Positions 46,808-59,006 of a stretch of 64,000 nucleotides of DNA are shown piece by piece; positions within the stretch are counted from its first letter, which is position 1; each line of letters begins with the position of its first letter. The stretch spans positions 35,791,090 to 35,855,089 of the forward strand of contig CM039126.1 in NCBI GenBank assembly GCA_022036555.1. Direction: 5' to 3'. The DNA is from Microstegium vimineum. Taxonomy: Eukaryota; Streptophyta; Magnoliopsida; Poales; Poaceae. Under the pieces are notes generated by a model. That model saw only the letters and a program-made list of their open reading frames with translations. It was not told the origin of the DNA and searched no databases. The translations under genes and the position numbers were made by a program.

Positions 46808-48770
46808 ATGGGTCGTCAAGCGTTTACCTTCCCAGATTCGATGGTCCTTCCAGCGACCGGCACCGCACTCCAGATTGGATCTATGTCCTGGACTGTCGGA
46901 TCCACACCATGCGGGGCAGATGCGCCGCCGCCTCCATGCCGCTTCGCCACGCCGAAGTACCGTCCGCGCAAGAACATCAACGTCGACGATCTGGTCAACG
47001 CCATCAATTGCTCAAACGTCGGCATCATCGTTTGCATTGACCTCGTCCAGACGGCACGACGCCAACTTTCTGGTCACCACGGCCGCCGACCACGCCGCCA
47101 CCGAGCCCCAGCAAAGACAACGACTGCGACCAAGCCTCGCGGATACAGTGACCAGGCGGGAACCCTCCACTACTACAGGATTCATTTCCGTGGCGGTTGA
47201 AATGGATTAACCGTGGCGGTTATTCCAAACACCACAGATCAATGGTCACGGTTAATCGGAGCATTAACCGTGGCGGTTGGCCAACAATGGTCACGGTTAA
47301 TCGGAGCAACAACCGCCACGGTTAATGCATTTACCGTGGCGGTTGGAACCCCCAGCCGGTGGGCTTTTTGGCCACCTATTAACCATGGCGGTTTATGTGT
47401 TTAACCGCCATGGTTAATAAAACCAAGTTCTATGCAAAATCAATTATGTAGTAGTGCTCCAACACCGGGTGCTTCGATCCGTCTCCGACCAGATCCCTGC
47501 GACACCCGTCGTGAACACTGTCATCATCTCCGCAATCTCTAGCGACTCTGATCAGGCGGTGCCCCTAGAGGGCACGGTCTCATCAGACTCGGTCGCTACT
47601 TCCCAGAGTTCCCTCCAGGCTTTGGGGGGGGGTGAGTTTTCAAGTCTCTACCGACAACGCCCCCACGACAACGAAACAGACGTCGAACGCATTGCGAGAG
47701 AATAGCACAACTCCGATCGTGCGCAGAGGCGCGAATTAGAACGTCGCGAGCAGGAAAGGCGTAATGAGGAGTGCCGCGAGCAGGAGCGCATTGCGCGGGA
47801 ACAATGCGTGTTGGAACAGAGGAATCGTGCTCACCTGCCACGGCGTAACCTCCAGCACGATTTCGACCAGATGGGTAACGTTCAGGTATACCCAACTCCA
47901 AGTGCCAATCTAGCGGTAGCTGCCTGCGAGCTGTCAAAGCTCCCTGGCACACCTGAGATCGAAAAGATAGAAGCCCACATCATGGCAGCTGCAGTCTAGG
48001 TCAACAAAGCGTCTCACCCGCCTGAATTCTTCGGTCAATCCTACAGCAGAAACCACCCTCGAAGTCCTCTGCGGGAGCACAAGCGAAGATCTCCACCACG
48101 TGACGGTGAAGAGCGTGACAACCCTCGGCGCGAACGAACACCGGAACCGGTGCGCCGAAGCCCTCTAAGGGAGCACCAACGCAGATCTCCGCGGTATGAT
48201 AATAATCTCCGATGCGATCCAATGCCGCCGCAAGCACCCCGAGCCATAGGGAGCTTGCGCCCTCTCTTCGCTCATCTTCGTGCCATCCAGTGGCCCCTAA
48301 ATTTCAGAGTAACGTCGGTGGAAAAGTATGATGGCAAGGAAAACCCAGAGCAATGGGCGTCCACGTATGAGATCGTCGTGTATGCCGCCAGAGGGAATCA
48401 AGACGTGATGGCTAATTACCTACCAGTGATGTTGTCGACCTCCACCAACAGCTGGCTCCAGAAGATCCCAGAGGGCACCATCGACACATGGGAGCAACTC
48501 AAGGAAATCTTCATCAAGACGTACAAGGCTACGTGTGTCCAGCCAGGGACGCATTACGACTTGGAGAACGTCCGCTAGAGGAGCAACGAGAGCATTCGCG
48601 AGTACATCAGGCGCTTCTCCGACAAGCGATTGAGCATCACAGAAATCTCCGACCCGGAGGCCATCGCCATCTTCTCCAACGGCCTGCGGACGGATGACCT
48701 CCGAAATAAGTTGGCGCGGAAGAGCATAACAACCATAGAAGAGCTCATGACGATCGTGAATCCTTACGCC
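46808..48770 (+). pseudogene. Element C gag, interrupted
   Basis: Starts MGRQAFTFPDS. After the CACTA insertion the frame runs from 47454 to the end with TAG stops at 47703, 47997 and 48576, each one transition from CAG. A Glu/Arg-rich helical part (RRELERREQERRNEECREQE) is followed by an Arg/Ser/Pro region with repeated RSPLREH and RRSP (about 48058-48190), likely nucleic-acid binding. The capsid domain has KYDGKENPEQWASTYEIVVY, MLSTSTNSWLQKIPEGTIDTW and SNESIREYIRRFSDKR. The D insertion cuts it at 48770. Confidence 0.85.
47168..47456. mobile_element. Mini-CACTA element in element C gag
   Basis: 289 bases from CACTACTACAGG to the complementary TGTAGTAGTG end, flanked by CTC on both sides (47165-47167, 47457-47459). 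The interior carries repeated ACCGTGGCGGTT and its complement, like the subterminal transposase-binding repeats of CACTA elements. No coding. Confidence 0.92.
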
Positions 48771-49983
48771 TGTTGACATCTCTTATACCACTTAAGCCAG
48801 GTTGTCATCCCCAGCATGGCATAGAGATGCGGTATTGAAATATGCATTTGCTCTTCTAATAAATATAAATATAAATGTGTATATGTAAGCGCACAGATAA
48901 TACCGATGTAGCATTTTAACCAGGAGTATTCTAGGTATCGTTATTTATATTTTTACCACTGGAAAGGGATACTAAGGAATAAATGAGGAATAAGTATCGC
49001 TGCATGTGTAATGGAGAGTTTTCATCTATCTCCCTCAATACAAAATAAGTGTCACATAAGATATAGATAATGAATGAATAGTGACAAAAGATAAATACTG
49101 ATCAGCATATATGTAGCCACATAAGATAATGATAAGCAACTCAACAAATATTCTAGCAAGTCATTAGCAAGGAATTAGGATGAACTACAAAGATATTTCC
49201 TATGTCATTCTTAACTATACAGTCTAGCATATTATGATTAGTGCAATTATACTTGGCAATCATGGCGAGATAAGAGATATTCATGTGTAGTGAGTATTAC
49301 TAAGGAAGATGAGAAACATAGCAATCACTTCCCCATAATAGTACTGCTCTGCCTGCCCTATAATCCTCCTGACAGATCCGGAAACCAATCGAAGATTGAC
49401 TCCTTCTAGTTCTAATCCTATATAGCTATGCTAAACTAGAGATCTAGTTGATGTGGTGGCTCTAGGGCTTGATCAGGGACCTCTTCTCTTGAGATGGAAT
49501 GAAATTAGGGTTTCTGGCTTTTTAGGTCTCTTTTCTCAGGGTCAAGGGCCTTCCTTATATAGCCTCCTCAAATGAACGTCGGCCGTCGGATCAAACCGAC
49601 CTTGATGGAGGGCTTAGATGTAACCTCAATGGCGGTGGAGAGGTGGTCCCACAAGGCAGACCCTAATGGGCCTTGCCTAGGGCGGCCGCCCCAAGGGGTA
49701 GGGCGGGCGCCCTGCCCTGGGCTCGCTCGGCCTCTCGCTTCTTCCCGCACCTTATTGACCCTTCTAGATTATTCTTTTTCGTACGAATGATAATTATCTC
49801 TATGTAAACATGACATGTGGGCCTTTCCCTACATATTTCCTGATATCCCCCCTGCAGAAACAGACATTCACCAAAACCCGTGGAATTCTATTAGTTTAAA
49901 CCTTATTTCTAGTTGTTGGTTTCATTTAGATCCTTATCCTTGTTTAGTTGAAGGTTAATTTTAGTACTTAGGGACCGTCAACA
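48771..49983 (-). repeat. Element D 3' LTR
   Basis: TGTTGAC to GTCAACA, 1213 bases, with perfect seven-base terminal inversion. Lacks about 350 bases present in the copy at 1-1255. GGGCGGCCGCCC palindrome at 49680-49691. Confidence 0.92.
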
Positions 49984-49998
49984 ACTCCCCCAAGCTTA
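49984..49998 (-). other. Polypurine tract of element D
   Basis: The minus strand reads TAAGCTTGGGGGAGT immediately before the LTR, fixing the minus orientation. Confidence 0.85.
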
Positions 49999-51026
49999 CC
50001 TTTTGCTCGTCCTTGAGCAAAGATAGACTTATTGATGGATCAGGAGCTGCTGCAATGCTTTCACACCTTACAGGTACACATGCTTTCAAATAAGATCTCA
50101 TCTTCGGATTAGATCAACTATTAAGACTTAAAACTTACTCATTTTACCTTCCACCATGGGGCTTGTAACCGTCACCTATCTCTTGGGTAGTTGAAAGACA
50201 GAACAGTCCAGACAAGCACCATGTACCTTGCTCTTCGATCAACTATAGCTTCGGAGTTTTTGGAGATTTTCAAAATAAAACTCAGAGATTCCTTATATGA
50301 CTCTCTCAAATCTCTCCTTTGTGGTATTTCTAGATCCTTACCAAGGCATTGTTGATGTATGCCTTTCTCTCAAATATGTGGTATTTGTGGTATAAGGCAT
50401 TGTGGTATTGCCTTCTCTCTCACCCTACTCTAATAAGGCTAAATATCTGGAGCTCATAGGTGGGAGATAGCGTATACATACTTACAAGACATATATTGCA
50501 TAGTCAAATCGCGGAGCCAAAGGAACAGGTCAATAAGTCAAATCAAGATGTGCATGTGTGGTGAAAGAATGGTGTATCATGATGGTGGTCGTGATGATGG
50601 TGGTGCTGATGATGACAGAGGTGAAGGTCTAATTCTACTTTTGCTCCTTCTGAATGAATTTTATACTTCGAACTTTCTAAAGGGAATGAGATGCTCGATA
50701 TATATATATATATTCATTTTTTTCAGGTGGGTATCTTGTACCCTAATTCTACTATCAGACACTTGCCCATTTTTACCTCTCTTTCTCTCTTTTTATTTTC
50801 GAGGTTGGCGGACACTTGCCCATTTTTATTTCCTCGTCTCTCTCTTTTTTTAGAGCACTCATCCTTGTAGAGTAATAAAGCGAACATTGCTTGGAGCATT
50901 TATTTCACAGGGATATAACAGGAATAGGAGAATATTTATTTTTGTTTCTATTCTCTCCCGGATTAGGAGCAGAATATTTTTGGTGGATCTGGAGATGGAA
51001 ATGAGTGGATATATGTGGATGCGTAC
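49999..51026 (-). other. Element D 3' noncoding interior
   Basis: No coding frame. Two partial copies of an ACACTTGCCCATTTTTA unit followed by TCTCTCT runs lie at 50759-50860. Ends with CGTAC (51022-51026), the left target duplication of E. Confidence 0.65.
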
Positions 51027-52731
51027 TGTTGGTATTTCTTATGACTATTGGATAAATCCGCAAGCACACAGATTATATCGCTATAGCACTTTACCTAGGA
51101 GTATTCCAAGGTATCGTAATTTATATTATCCCAAGGGAAAGCTGGGCTAGAAATGATAATTAGAGAGAGATCCTAGAGAGTACCTCAACTTAGTACAAAC
51201 TAGTATAGGGGGGTAAACGATATATGTGAAAGGAAGGGGCTGATGAATGAATAAGCCAAGGTAAATGATACTTAGAACGTACTAGATAGTGTAGCTAGGT
51301 GGGAGGACAACGAGAGAGTACAATGGACTCCTAAGCAATTCACTCTACTTCAATATACTTAGCAAATTAACTAGTCTAAACACTATAGTTTGCCTCCTCA
51401 ATACAAGTATGCTAGGCGAGGGGATAGATCAGTAGGAGGACAAAACTCCTACCGGACCGCTCCCTCGTTTTACGGGGGCCTTACCTTTTAAGAACTTGCC
51501 TAAAAACACGTGGTGGAATACAACGAGTAGACAAGGCTGTCACCTCTTGCTAGCTACCACAAACAATCCGTGCAGCAAGCAGTAACCAAGGATAAGATGA
51601 TGTATAAGCACCACGCTTACACACAACTTATTACTTTGACTACAATCTATAATCAAAGCACCCTATGATAGGCAATGATCGCATACAGGAAAGGTCACAA
51701 GGATCACAAACTATTGATGTAAAGACTATTAAAGAGCAAAAGCATATAACAATACTATATCTAGTATAGTAATGCTCAAAGTAAATACTAAGTAAAGTAA
51801 AGGGAAAGGATAATATATTGATAAAGATAAAGTCTTACAGAGAAGGAAAGATACAAGAGTTGTACTAGACTTCCTAGAAGACAACTCCGGAAATCTCGAG
51901 CAAGCTCGACTCAACTCTAACTCCCACTCTAGACTAACTCCTAGAACAATCTAAGGAATAGAGCCTGTAGGCTTTTTCACCATGTGTAGAGAGGGGGGAG
52001 CGACCCTCTATTTATAGAAGGAGGTGGAGTAGAGGCTACTCCAGCGCCACATCAGCGATCCAGGGCCTTCCATCCTCCACCCTTGGATCCAACCGACCCT
52101 TGAACTGACCAAGGGTGGATGGTGGTGATCTTCCACAAGTGTAGAGTGGTATGGCAGTTGGGGGAGCCAACCAACCTAGGGAGGTGGTCGGCCGACCCCC
52201 CCTATGGCTAGTGGGCCCTCCTCTGGCCTCTGGGAGTGGTCCCACTGGTCAGGGGACTAGGTGGGAGCCAAGTGGGCCTTGGGGGCGGTCGGCCGACCCC
52301 CCTAGGGGTCACTGGCCCATCTCTTCCTCCCTGGTGCTGGTCTTACTCATCATAGGTATTGGTTGTCAGTTCTGAGGTGGTTGTCCTGTTTATCTCCTTG
52401 GTGTGGGACCATGAATCCATGTGCTATGCTTGTGAGCCATTGAGAGAAAGCTCAGAGTGATCCAATGGTTGGAAATCACTCTGGAGTGCTTCTCTTGGAT
52501 CATGGCCGAGAGGGGAGAGCTGGTGGGCCCATAGGCTGGTCGGTCGACCCCCTATGTGGGCCCCACTGGCTCTCCTTTGCTCCATTTACTCATTCCTACA
52601 TTCAAACACTCATGGACATGTGGAACTAGTTATTTGATAAATTATGCTCATGATGTGTTTGTTTATCCTTGATCCTGAGGTTGGTGGCATCATTTTAGTT
52701 ATATAAAAGTGGACCATAATTTGTGCCAACA
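51027..52731 (-). repeat. Element E 3' LTR
   Basis: TGTTGGTATTTC to GTGCCAACA. The minus-strand TATAAATA is at 52016-52009. Palindromes GGTCGGCCGACC lie upstream of it at 52186-52197 and 52287-52298, with a variant at 52538-52549. Confidence 0.93.
52186..52298. promoter_or_regulatory. GGTCGGCCGACC palindromes upstream of E LTR TATA box
   Basis: Two exact 12-base palindromes (52186-52197, 52287-52298) 170-290 bases upstream of TATAAATA on the sense (minus) strand. The pattern recurs in the solo LTR (42073, 42314) and partly in the 5' LTR (63505-63516). Confidence 0.5.
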
Positions 52732-54428
52732 AGATCCCAAGCTTAACCTTTGCTCGTCCTGAGCAAACAATCAAACTTAACTCGATGGATCAGGAGTTGC
52801 TACTATGCTTTATATTTCAAGAGTACTAAAGCTACAACAATCATACTTCTCTTTTGAATGGAAAAATTAGCGATAAAGACTCACCCATATTATCTTAGTC
52901 CTTCATGGGGCTTATAGCTTTATCCTTTGTCTTAAGAGGTTGAGAGATAGAACAACTTGACTTGAGCACTAGTTTTCTCATTCTTTCACAAGTTTCATGT
53001 CGGAGGTTTTTGTAAGATTTTGTAAAAGAAAACTTAGTGTTCCTCAAATGGTACTCTTGAGTCGCTCATAAGGTGTATGATTCCTCACCAAGGCATAAAT
53101 CAACGTTTGCCTTCTTTCATCCTATCTCTAAATCTATATGTGGAGCTATAGGTAGGGATCAAAGATGTAGCAAACTTACCTTGCATATATTATAAAGTCA
53201 AATTCCGGATCCAAGGAGAGAAGTGTCATACTCTTAGATCAAGATGTGCAAGTGTGTGGAAACATGGCAAGTGATCAATACTCCTATAAAAGATCTCTCT
53301 TTCCTATCTTATAAACTTTGAGACATAGCTATCTTTATTTATTTTTCTATGAGCTTTGAAGATGCTCATGTTTTTTTTCGTGAGCTTTGATGTGCTCATC
53401 ATTTTTTTTCGTGAGCTTTGATGTGCTCATCAATTTTCTAAAACTTGAGCTTTGAATGCCCCTAAACTTTTTTTCATAATTTTGCATAGTCTATGTCTCA
53501 TTAGCTAACAACAAACTAGAGAGAGATTTTCTATTAGAGCATGGAGTATGAAGTATGTGGAAATGTAAGACATGTTTCTGCGTACTTCCAGTGTAGAAGC
53601 AGCATGTATATGTGGCGTGTACGTGATCTTGATCTTGAGAGCATGATAAATCTCTCAACAAGGGTCACAAAACTTGACCAAACTCAACACAAAGCAAGTA
53701 GCTTATGTAGAAAGCTTATATCATGAAAGAGCATGTATGGCTATGGTAGGAATTTTCACCATTGAGGAACAAAAAGTGTTTTTATCATTTTAATAAATAA
53801 AACTCCGATAGTCATTCTTGCTTAGAACAATATTATAGCAGCTCTTATCTTGTCATATCATGTCTCACAACAACTTAGACTTAGTTACAGCATTTGCAAC
53901 CCACAAAAGTTTGAGGTTCATGATGAATTCTTTTAAGCCAAGTGATCCATACTTAGAAAAATATCAGGTTGTAAACTAAGTACTAGAGAAACATTTAGCA
54001 GAGCAACTATTTATCATTTCCATAGGAGATATTAATTTTTCATGAAATATGTGAGAGTGGAGTAGAGAGAGTCTTTTTATTATTTTTTATCATATGCAGA
54101 TTTTTTTAGATGCAAAGCAAAGATAAGCAGGGAGTGCATAAATATAAATGCTGAAATTAAAAACTTACCTTAGTGGGGGAGGGAACCTCCCCCAAGCTTG
54201 TTCTTTGCTCAATAATGCGGCGGATGTGGACGTAGTTACCGCCACAAGTCCCACTGTCGGTATTGTTCTTCTTTCATTGCTTGGATGTCTTCGGCATTTT
54301 GCTAGACGATGCGTGCTGTCTCACCGTGCTCAACACGCAGCTCACCAAAGGCGTTGGTGAGATTATCGAATTGTTGCCGTTGTTCATGATTATTCCCTTT
54401 CTCGCATGGACGAGAAGGATGCTCGTGC
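52732..54428 (-). other. Element E 3' noncoding interior
   Basis: Starts with a degraded polypurine tract. A 31-base unit, GAGCTTTGATGTGCTCATC plus T run, repeats about three times at 53351-53436. A hairpin GGGGGAGG, GAA, CCTCCCCC lies near 54176, next to an AAGCTTGTTCTTTGCTC phrase that repeats the LTR-adjacent polypurine context. Confidence 0.65.
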
Positions 54429-55694
54429 TCATTGCGGACGTGAGGGTCGAGGAGGCATGACACTTGAAGTGTGCATGGGATCGGAAGATGCATCGTCTTT
54501 CTCCTTGCCAATAGCTCCTCGGGAAGGACCACCTTGCTGATGATGAACAAAGTATCGCCCCTCCTGGGCTCTCCTGTCTGATCCTGTAAAACCTCTTTGC
54601 CCAATGCCTTGATCTAAATCAAGGGTTAGCTTATGGGTCCTATACAACTAAAGTTGCCTATATGGAAGTGGAACCTCAACTATATGGCCACTATAAATCA
54701 TTTTAAGTTCACCATTGACATCTCTTTTTAGCATTTGAGTAGTTATAAGATACTCTTCTGAAATTACCGCTCTAGGTGAAGAGATATATTCAAAAGGGTA
54801 GTTGCCATTTAACAACTCCATAGATTCAGCAAGACGAGTAATTAAAGATGTGAATTGAATAGATTCATTGCTCTCAATTGAACTTTGCCAAAATTCTACC
54901 AAACATTTCACAGGAGAGATTTGAATTTTGTTAACCATGGCATAAAGCAATTTTAATTCCTTGTCATTTATCAAGATAGCATTACTTCCAGGAAACAAAG
55001 TCATTTTCATCCAAAGATGCATGAAACGAAGGGTTGGATTGTGAATTTCCTCGGGTTTAGGATTTGAGCAATCATTAAGAGCAGAGATAGAGAACCAAAA
55101 TTTCCTCTTGTTATACCTACGCATGGCAAGGTTTAAATTTATCAAACATGAATCTTCAAAACCAAGAGCAACACTTAGATGACTCCAAGTTAGACTATGG
55201 TTTTGATTAAACATGTGAAAGGTAATTCCAACATTTGAGACTTGGAGAGAGCATAAAAATTCTATGGTGAGCAACTCAATTCCATGTTCATCTACTTGCC
55301 AAAAGCTAGACCAACCAATAGCGGAAAAGATAGTGTTGAATTCGGTGGTCATACCTGCGTTGGAGAGAAGACTCGGATCCAATATCCATGTGTGCTCAAA
55401 AGATCGATCCCGGAGAGAGAGATATCTTTGGTACTCTAGTTGGTCGAACCAGATACCACTTTGCTAATCATAGGTCCTCATTGGAGGCACCATGAATGCC
55501 TCGATATGAGGTACCTCCGTTGGCACTTCTTCCTCCTGAGGGTGTTCCTCAGTTTGGAGGTTCTCCCAAGTGTATCGGGCAGAACATCCCCTTCTTCTTC
55601 CATGGGAACTATCCTTGGATGGGTGGGAGCAACGAGATGAGCTCCCACTAGCTTGTTTTGCTTTCTTGAACATGGATCTCAAAGGGTTCTTCAT
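54429..55694 (-). pseudogene. Athila-type extra ORF of element E
   Basis: 422 codons from ATG at 55694 in one frame with TAG at 55466 and 54650, each one transition from CAG. The N-terminus is basic (MKNPLRSMFKKAKQ) and Ser-rich. The central part (LTWSHLSVALGFEDS, ISALNDCSNP, NPTLRFMHLWMKMTLFPG, DKELKLLYAMVNK) matches in style the family known as ATHILA ORF-1, found in Athila elements in addition to gag-pol. No membrane segment or signal peptide stands out. Function is unknown. It lies where an envelope-like ORF would be. Confidence 0.75.
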
Positions 55695-55809
55695 CTTTAG
55701 AGAGGAAGAAGAACACAAGGGCAAGACTAGGAAGAGTTGTGTGTGAAGTGGATTTCTAGTTTGCCTTGTGGTGAGAAGTTTGAGATAAGAGAAGTTTAAT
55801 GAAGACAAG

Positions 55810-56802
55810 ATATCTTCTTGTGGACTAGTGAGAGTAGCAGTACTTCTCTTGAGAGCTAAGAACTTCTTGAATGAAGAGAGGAGAGATCAAGGAAAGGAGA
55901 GGCTTGAGCTAGAATGGATTCTGGTGTGAGGAATGAAGCTCTCCTTGCTTGGGCTTTTATAGGGAGAGGAGATGGCACCAAGGGGGTGACATGATCACAA
56001 GCTTTATTGGATCCCATACACAAAGCAAAAGAGAGAGATGAGGTGACTAAAGGGTGGTCGGCCGACCCCCTAAAGTGGGGATTCCACTCATGCTTTTTCT
56101 AGTGCTTGGTGAAAGGTGAAGCATAATTTGTGATGTGATCAAAAGCTGAGCTAAAGTGCTCAAGATTCTCCTCTTTAAACAAAGAGTAGTGGGGGCAAAG
56201 GTGTGTCATGCTTTGCTCAAAGGTGATGATGTGTTTTCTTTTTCAAAGCATGACAAAGTGAAAGTGATAGGTGTCATGATTCCCCACTTTGGACAAGGAG
56301 TAGTGGGAGACAAGGATGTGTCATGCTTTAACCAAAAATGATTGATGTACTTTAAAGAATGACAAAGCAAAAGTGATGTCCCCTAAAGATAAATCTGATT
56401 TTTGAAAGTCTCACTACTCAAATCATGAGATTCTTGGACAGAGGATGGTGGGGAATAAAGAGGATGATCATGTGGCATCTAGGGTGGTCGGCCAACCCCC
56501 CTAGTGCTCCATATTTGTTTTCTTTTACAAAGGTCCCTAAATGTTTCCTAATTACTAAACCAAGATAGGGTGCATATGGGTGGTCAGCCAACCACCCTAT
56601 GACCCTAACTTTTATCAAATTTCAGAGCTAAACTAATTCTCAAGTTTTATTTAATCTAACTTTATTATTTCTAAATTTTAAGCATGAAAGAAAGTAAAGG
56701 TTTTAACTAAATGTAAGAAGGGAAATAAAAGATAACTACCGACTTACCTTTCGGTGAAGGCTCCTTGATTTTAAGTCCTCGGAGTAGGACTCTCCTTCTA
56801 GT
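55810..56802 (-). other. Noncoding stretch where pol would be
   Basis: About 1 kb between protease and the Athila-type ORF with no RT, RNase H or integrase motif in any frame I read. Contains GGTCGGCCGACC at 56056-56067 and variants near 56486 and 56577, the palindrome also seen in the LTRs. Confidence 0.7.
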
Positions 56803-58860
56803 TCATTCTTCAGGTGCACTTGATGGCTCCAGAGACGGAGACCACGGAGTGTGCACCTCCTTTGCTTTCCAAACTTGCCTTGGATTGGCGGGTTCATCTT
56901 CCTTGAGTTCACTGACCTTGGCCTCCAGGTATTGCTTCTTTTGGCGCAGAGCTCGAACTCTTCTTCTTGGTGGTTGTGCTTTAACCTGATTGTTAAGTTT
57001 ATAACCATTTAAAGCACATTTTACCTTGTGACTTGGGAACTGGAAGGGGATCTGGCCCGATCCAACGTAGATGACCGCGTTGGTAGTGTTGAGGAAGGGC
57101 CTTTCCAAGATGACGGGGACTTCCACGTTGGCTCCCATGTCGAGGATGATGAAATTGGTGGGGATGTACTCGTCTTGGATGTTCACCAAGATATCCCTTG
57201 CGAGTCCCTTGGGAAACCATATGGTTTGATCTTCCATCTGCAAGCGAACACATGTAGGGACCAAAGGTCCTCCTAACAAGTTGTCATACGTTACCTTAGA
57301 CATGATGTTGATGCCTGATCCGAGATCACAGAAGGCGGTGTCGAAGGTTTGTTGTCCGATTGAGCACTTGATCGTAGGGTGGCCTGGATCTTCCTTCTTC
57401 ATGATGAAGGGAGGATCGAAAAGATAGCCCCAATAGGAGCGAACTGGAGGCTTACCGAACTTTGTTGTTACCATGTTCACATGCTTAATGGAATCCTCTG
57501 GTTTCCCAGGAATTTTACCTTGTTCTATAGATGGCATAGATGCTGCTAATTGAGCTAATTGTGTTTCTAACATTTTAATAAAACTCAATTGATTTTTCAT
57601 AGCAGTTGTGAAGCTATCCATTTTTTTACTAAAACTTTCAAGAACTTTATCAGTGGCAATCATCTTTTTATTTATACCATCGTTAATCTTAGATTGCCCA
57701 AGAACAAGATCTTTTAATGAAGGCTGGTTATTGTAATTATTGTAATTGCTATTACCTCCATTACCTTGGTAGAAGGGGTGCGAATTCTAGCTTCCTTGTT
57801 GTTGGGGTCGATACCCGTTGTTGTTATTGTTGTTGTTGCTGATGAAGTTCACGTCCTCCTTTGGTGTCTCGGGGCAATTGTTGCCCGAGTGATCATTTCC
57901 TCCGCACACTTCACACCATGGGTCAGCTTCAATGGCTTGTGCGGCGGTGATGGGGTAGATGGCCTCTCATTCCTTCTTGGAACTTTCTTGTACCTTCTTC
58001 ATCAAAAGGTCCATCTTGGTACAGAGTATGTCCACCTCACTGACGGTGTGCATACCTCTCTTCTTTGGCTAGAGACGTTCCTCACCCCATCCTTGGTTGA
58101 TCACCATCTTTTTGATGAGGTCCTTGGCATTCCTCACTGTGTGTTGGAGAAATGCCCCTCCAGCGGCAACATCAAGGTGACTACAGGCCATGCTAGTCAG
58201 CCCGTGGTAGAATCCTTGAATCAAGAGCTAGTCGTCTATCCCATGATGAGGACAGGCACGAATGTACTCCTGGAGACGTTCCCATGCTTCGAGAATCGTC
58301 TCATCAGATTCCTGTTGGAAGCTTGATATCTTTCCACGAAGAGCATTGGTTTTGCCCGTCGGGAAGAACTTCTTGAGGAATGTGTTAGCACACCTCTCTC
58401 ATGTAGTGGCCTCTTCTTTGTGGGCATAGAACCATTGCTTCGCCTTCCCCAATAGGGAGAATGGGAAAAGACGAAGGCGAATGGCGTCAGACGCCACTCC
58501 TTTGATAGTGAAAGTGCCACATAACTCCATGAAGTGCTGGAGATGAGCATTGGCATCCTCATGGGGCTTCCCGCAAAACGGATTGGCCTGCACCATGTGG
58601 ATGAAGGCGGGCTTCAGCTCGAAGGTGGCATCCCCAAAGTTGACCTCGGGACCCTGAGCTACGTGGGTAGCTGACGGAGCCAAGAAGTCAGAGATCGCCT
58701 TCTGGGCCGTAGCTTCCTTGAGTGGTGGTGTAGAGCCTCCTTCCTCGAATGGATTCAAGGTCGAGATGAACCTCTGAGGTGGAATTTGACGACATCTAGT
58801 CCTCCTCAACAGCTGCTCGGGATCTTCTAGGTAGTTTCCCGACAGTTGGAAACCGCTCAT
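56803..58860 (-). pseudogene. Element E gag-protease
   Basis: 686 codons from MSGFQLSGNY at 58860, one frame with several nonsense codons (for example TGA at 58401). The capsid part has NPFCGKPHEDANAHLQHFME and DAIRLRLFPFSLLGKAKQW (residues about 90-145), typical of Athila gag. A CCHC knuckle (CEVCGGNDHSGNNC) lies near 57.9 kb, followed by Asn runs. Protease motif CDLGSGINIMSK (near 57310) gives the catalytic Asp. Then VILERPFLNTTNAVI and a basic tail. The frame closes at 56803 without entering RT. All stops I checked are transitions from Gln or Arg codons. Confidence 0.87.
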
Positions 58861-58980
58861 AAACTGTCTAGCTTCACAAGAAAGGAAGACACAGACAGGG
58901 GTAAGCCCCTATGACTAATTTATAACTAAGTTAACGAGAATCTCTGGATTCAATCTAATTAAAATTTCTAGGCTATGCTT

Positions 58981-58998
58981 TCCCCGGCAACAGTGCCA
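58981..58998 (-). other. Primer binding site of element E
   Basis: The minus strand reads TGGCACTGTTGCCGGGGA, two differences from the tRNA-Asp type TGGCGCCGTTGCCGGGGA. It lies eight bases inside the 5' LTR. Confidence 0.8.
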
Positions 58999-59006
58999 GA
59001 AATACT

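Larger units (their letters stand above)
46319..48770 (+). mobile_element. Element C: 5' part of a Tat-like Ty3/gypsy element
   Basis: LTR, PBS and gag in order on the plus strand, cut at 48770 by element D, so pol and 3' LTR would lie beyond the window. The PBS and the LTR start (TATTGGGGATATTAG, canonical TGTTGGGG) match my recollection of rice RIRE2-type elements. Confidence 0.8.

Noticed and set aside
46691..47200. Frame starting at 46691 inside the C LTR
   Set aside because: The part before 46808 is LTR and PBS; the real gag start is the ATG at 46808 after the PBS.
57766..58326. 186-codon plus-strand frame opposite E gag
   Set aside because: Shadow of the gag frame on the minus strand, which has recognisable capsid and zinc-knuckle motifs.
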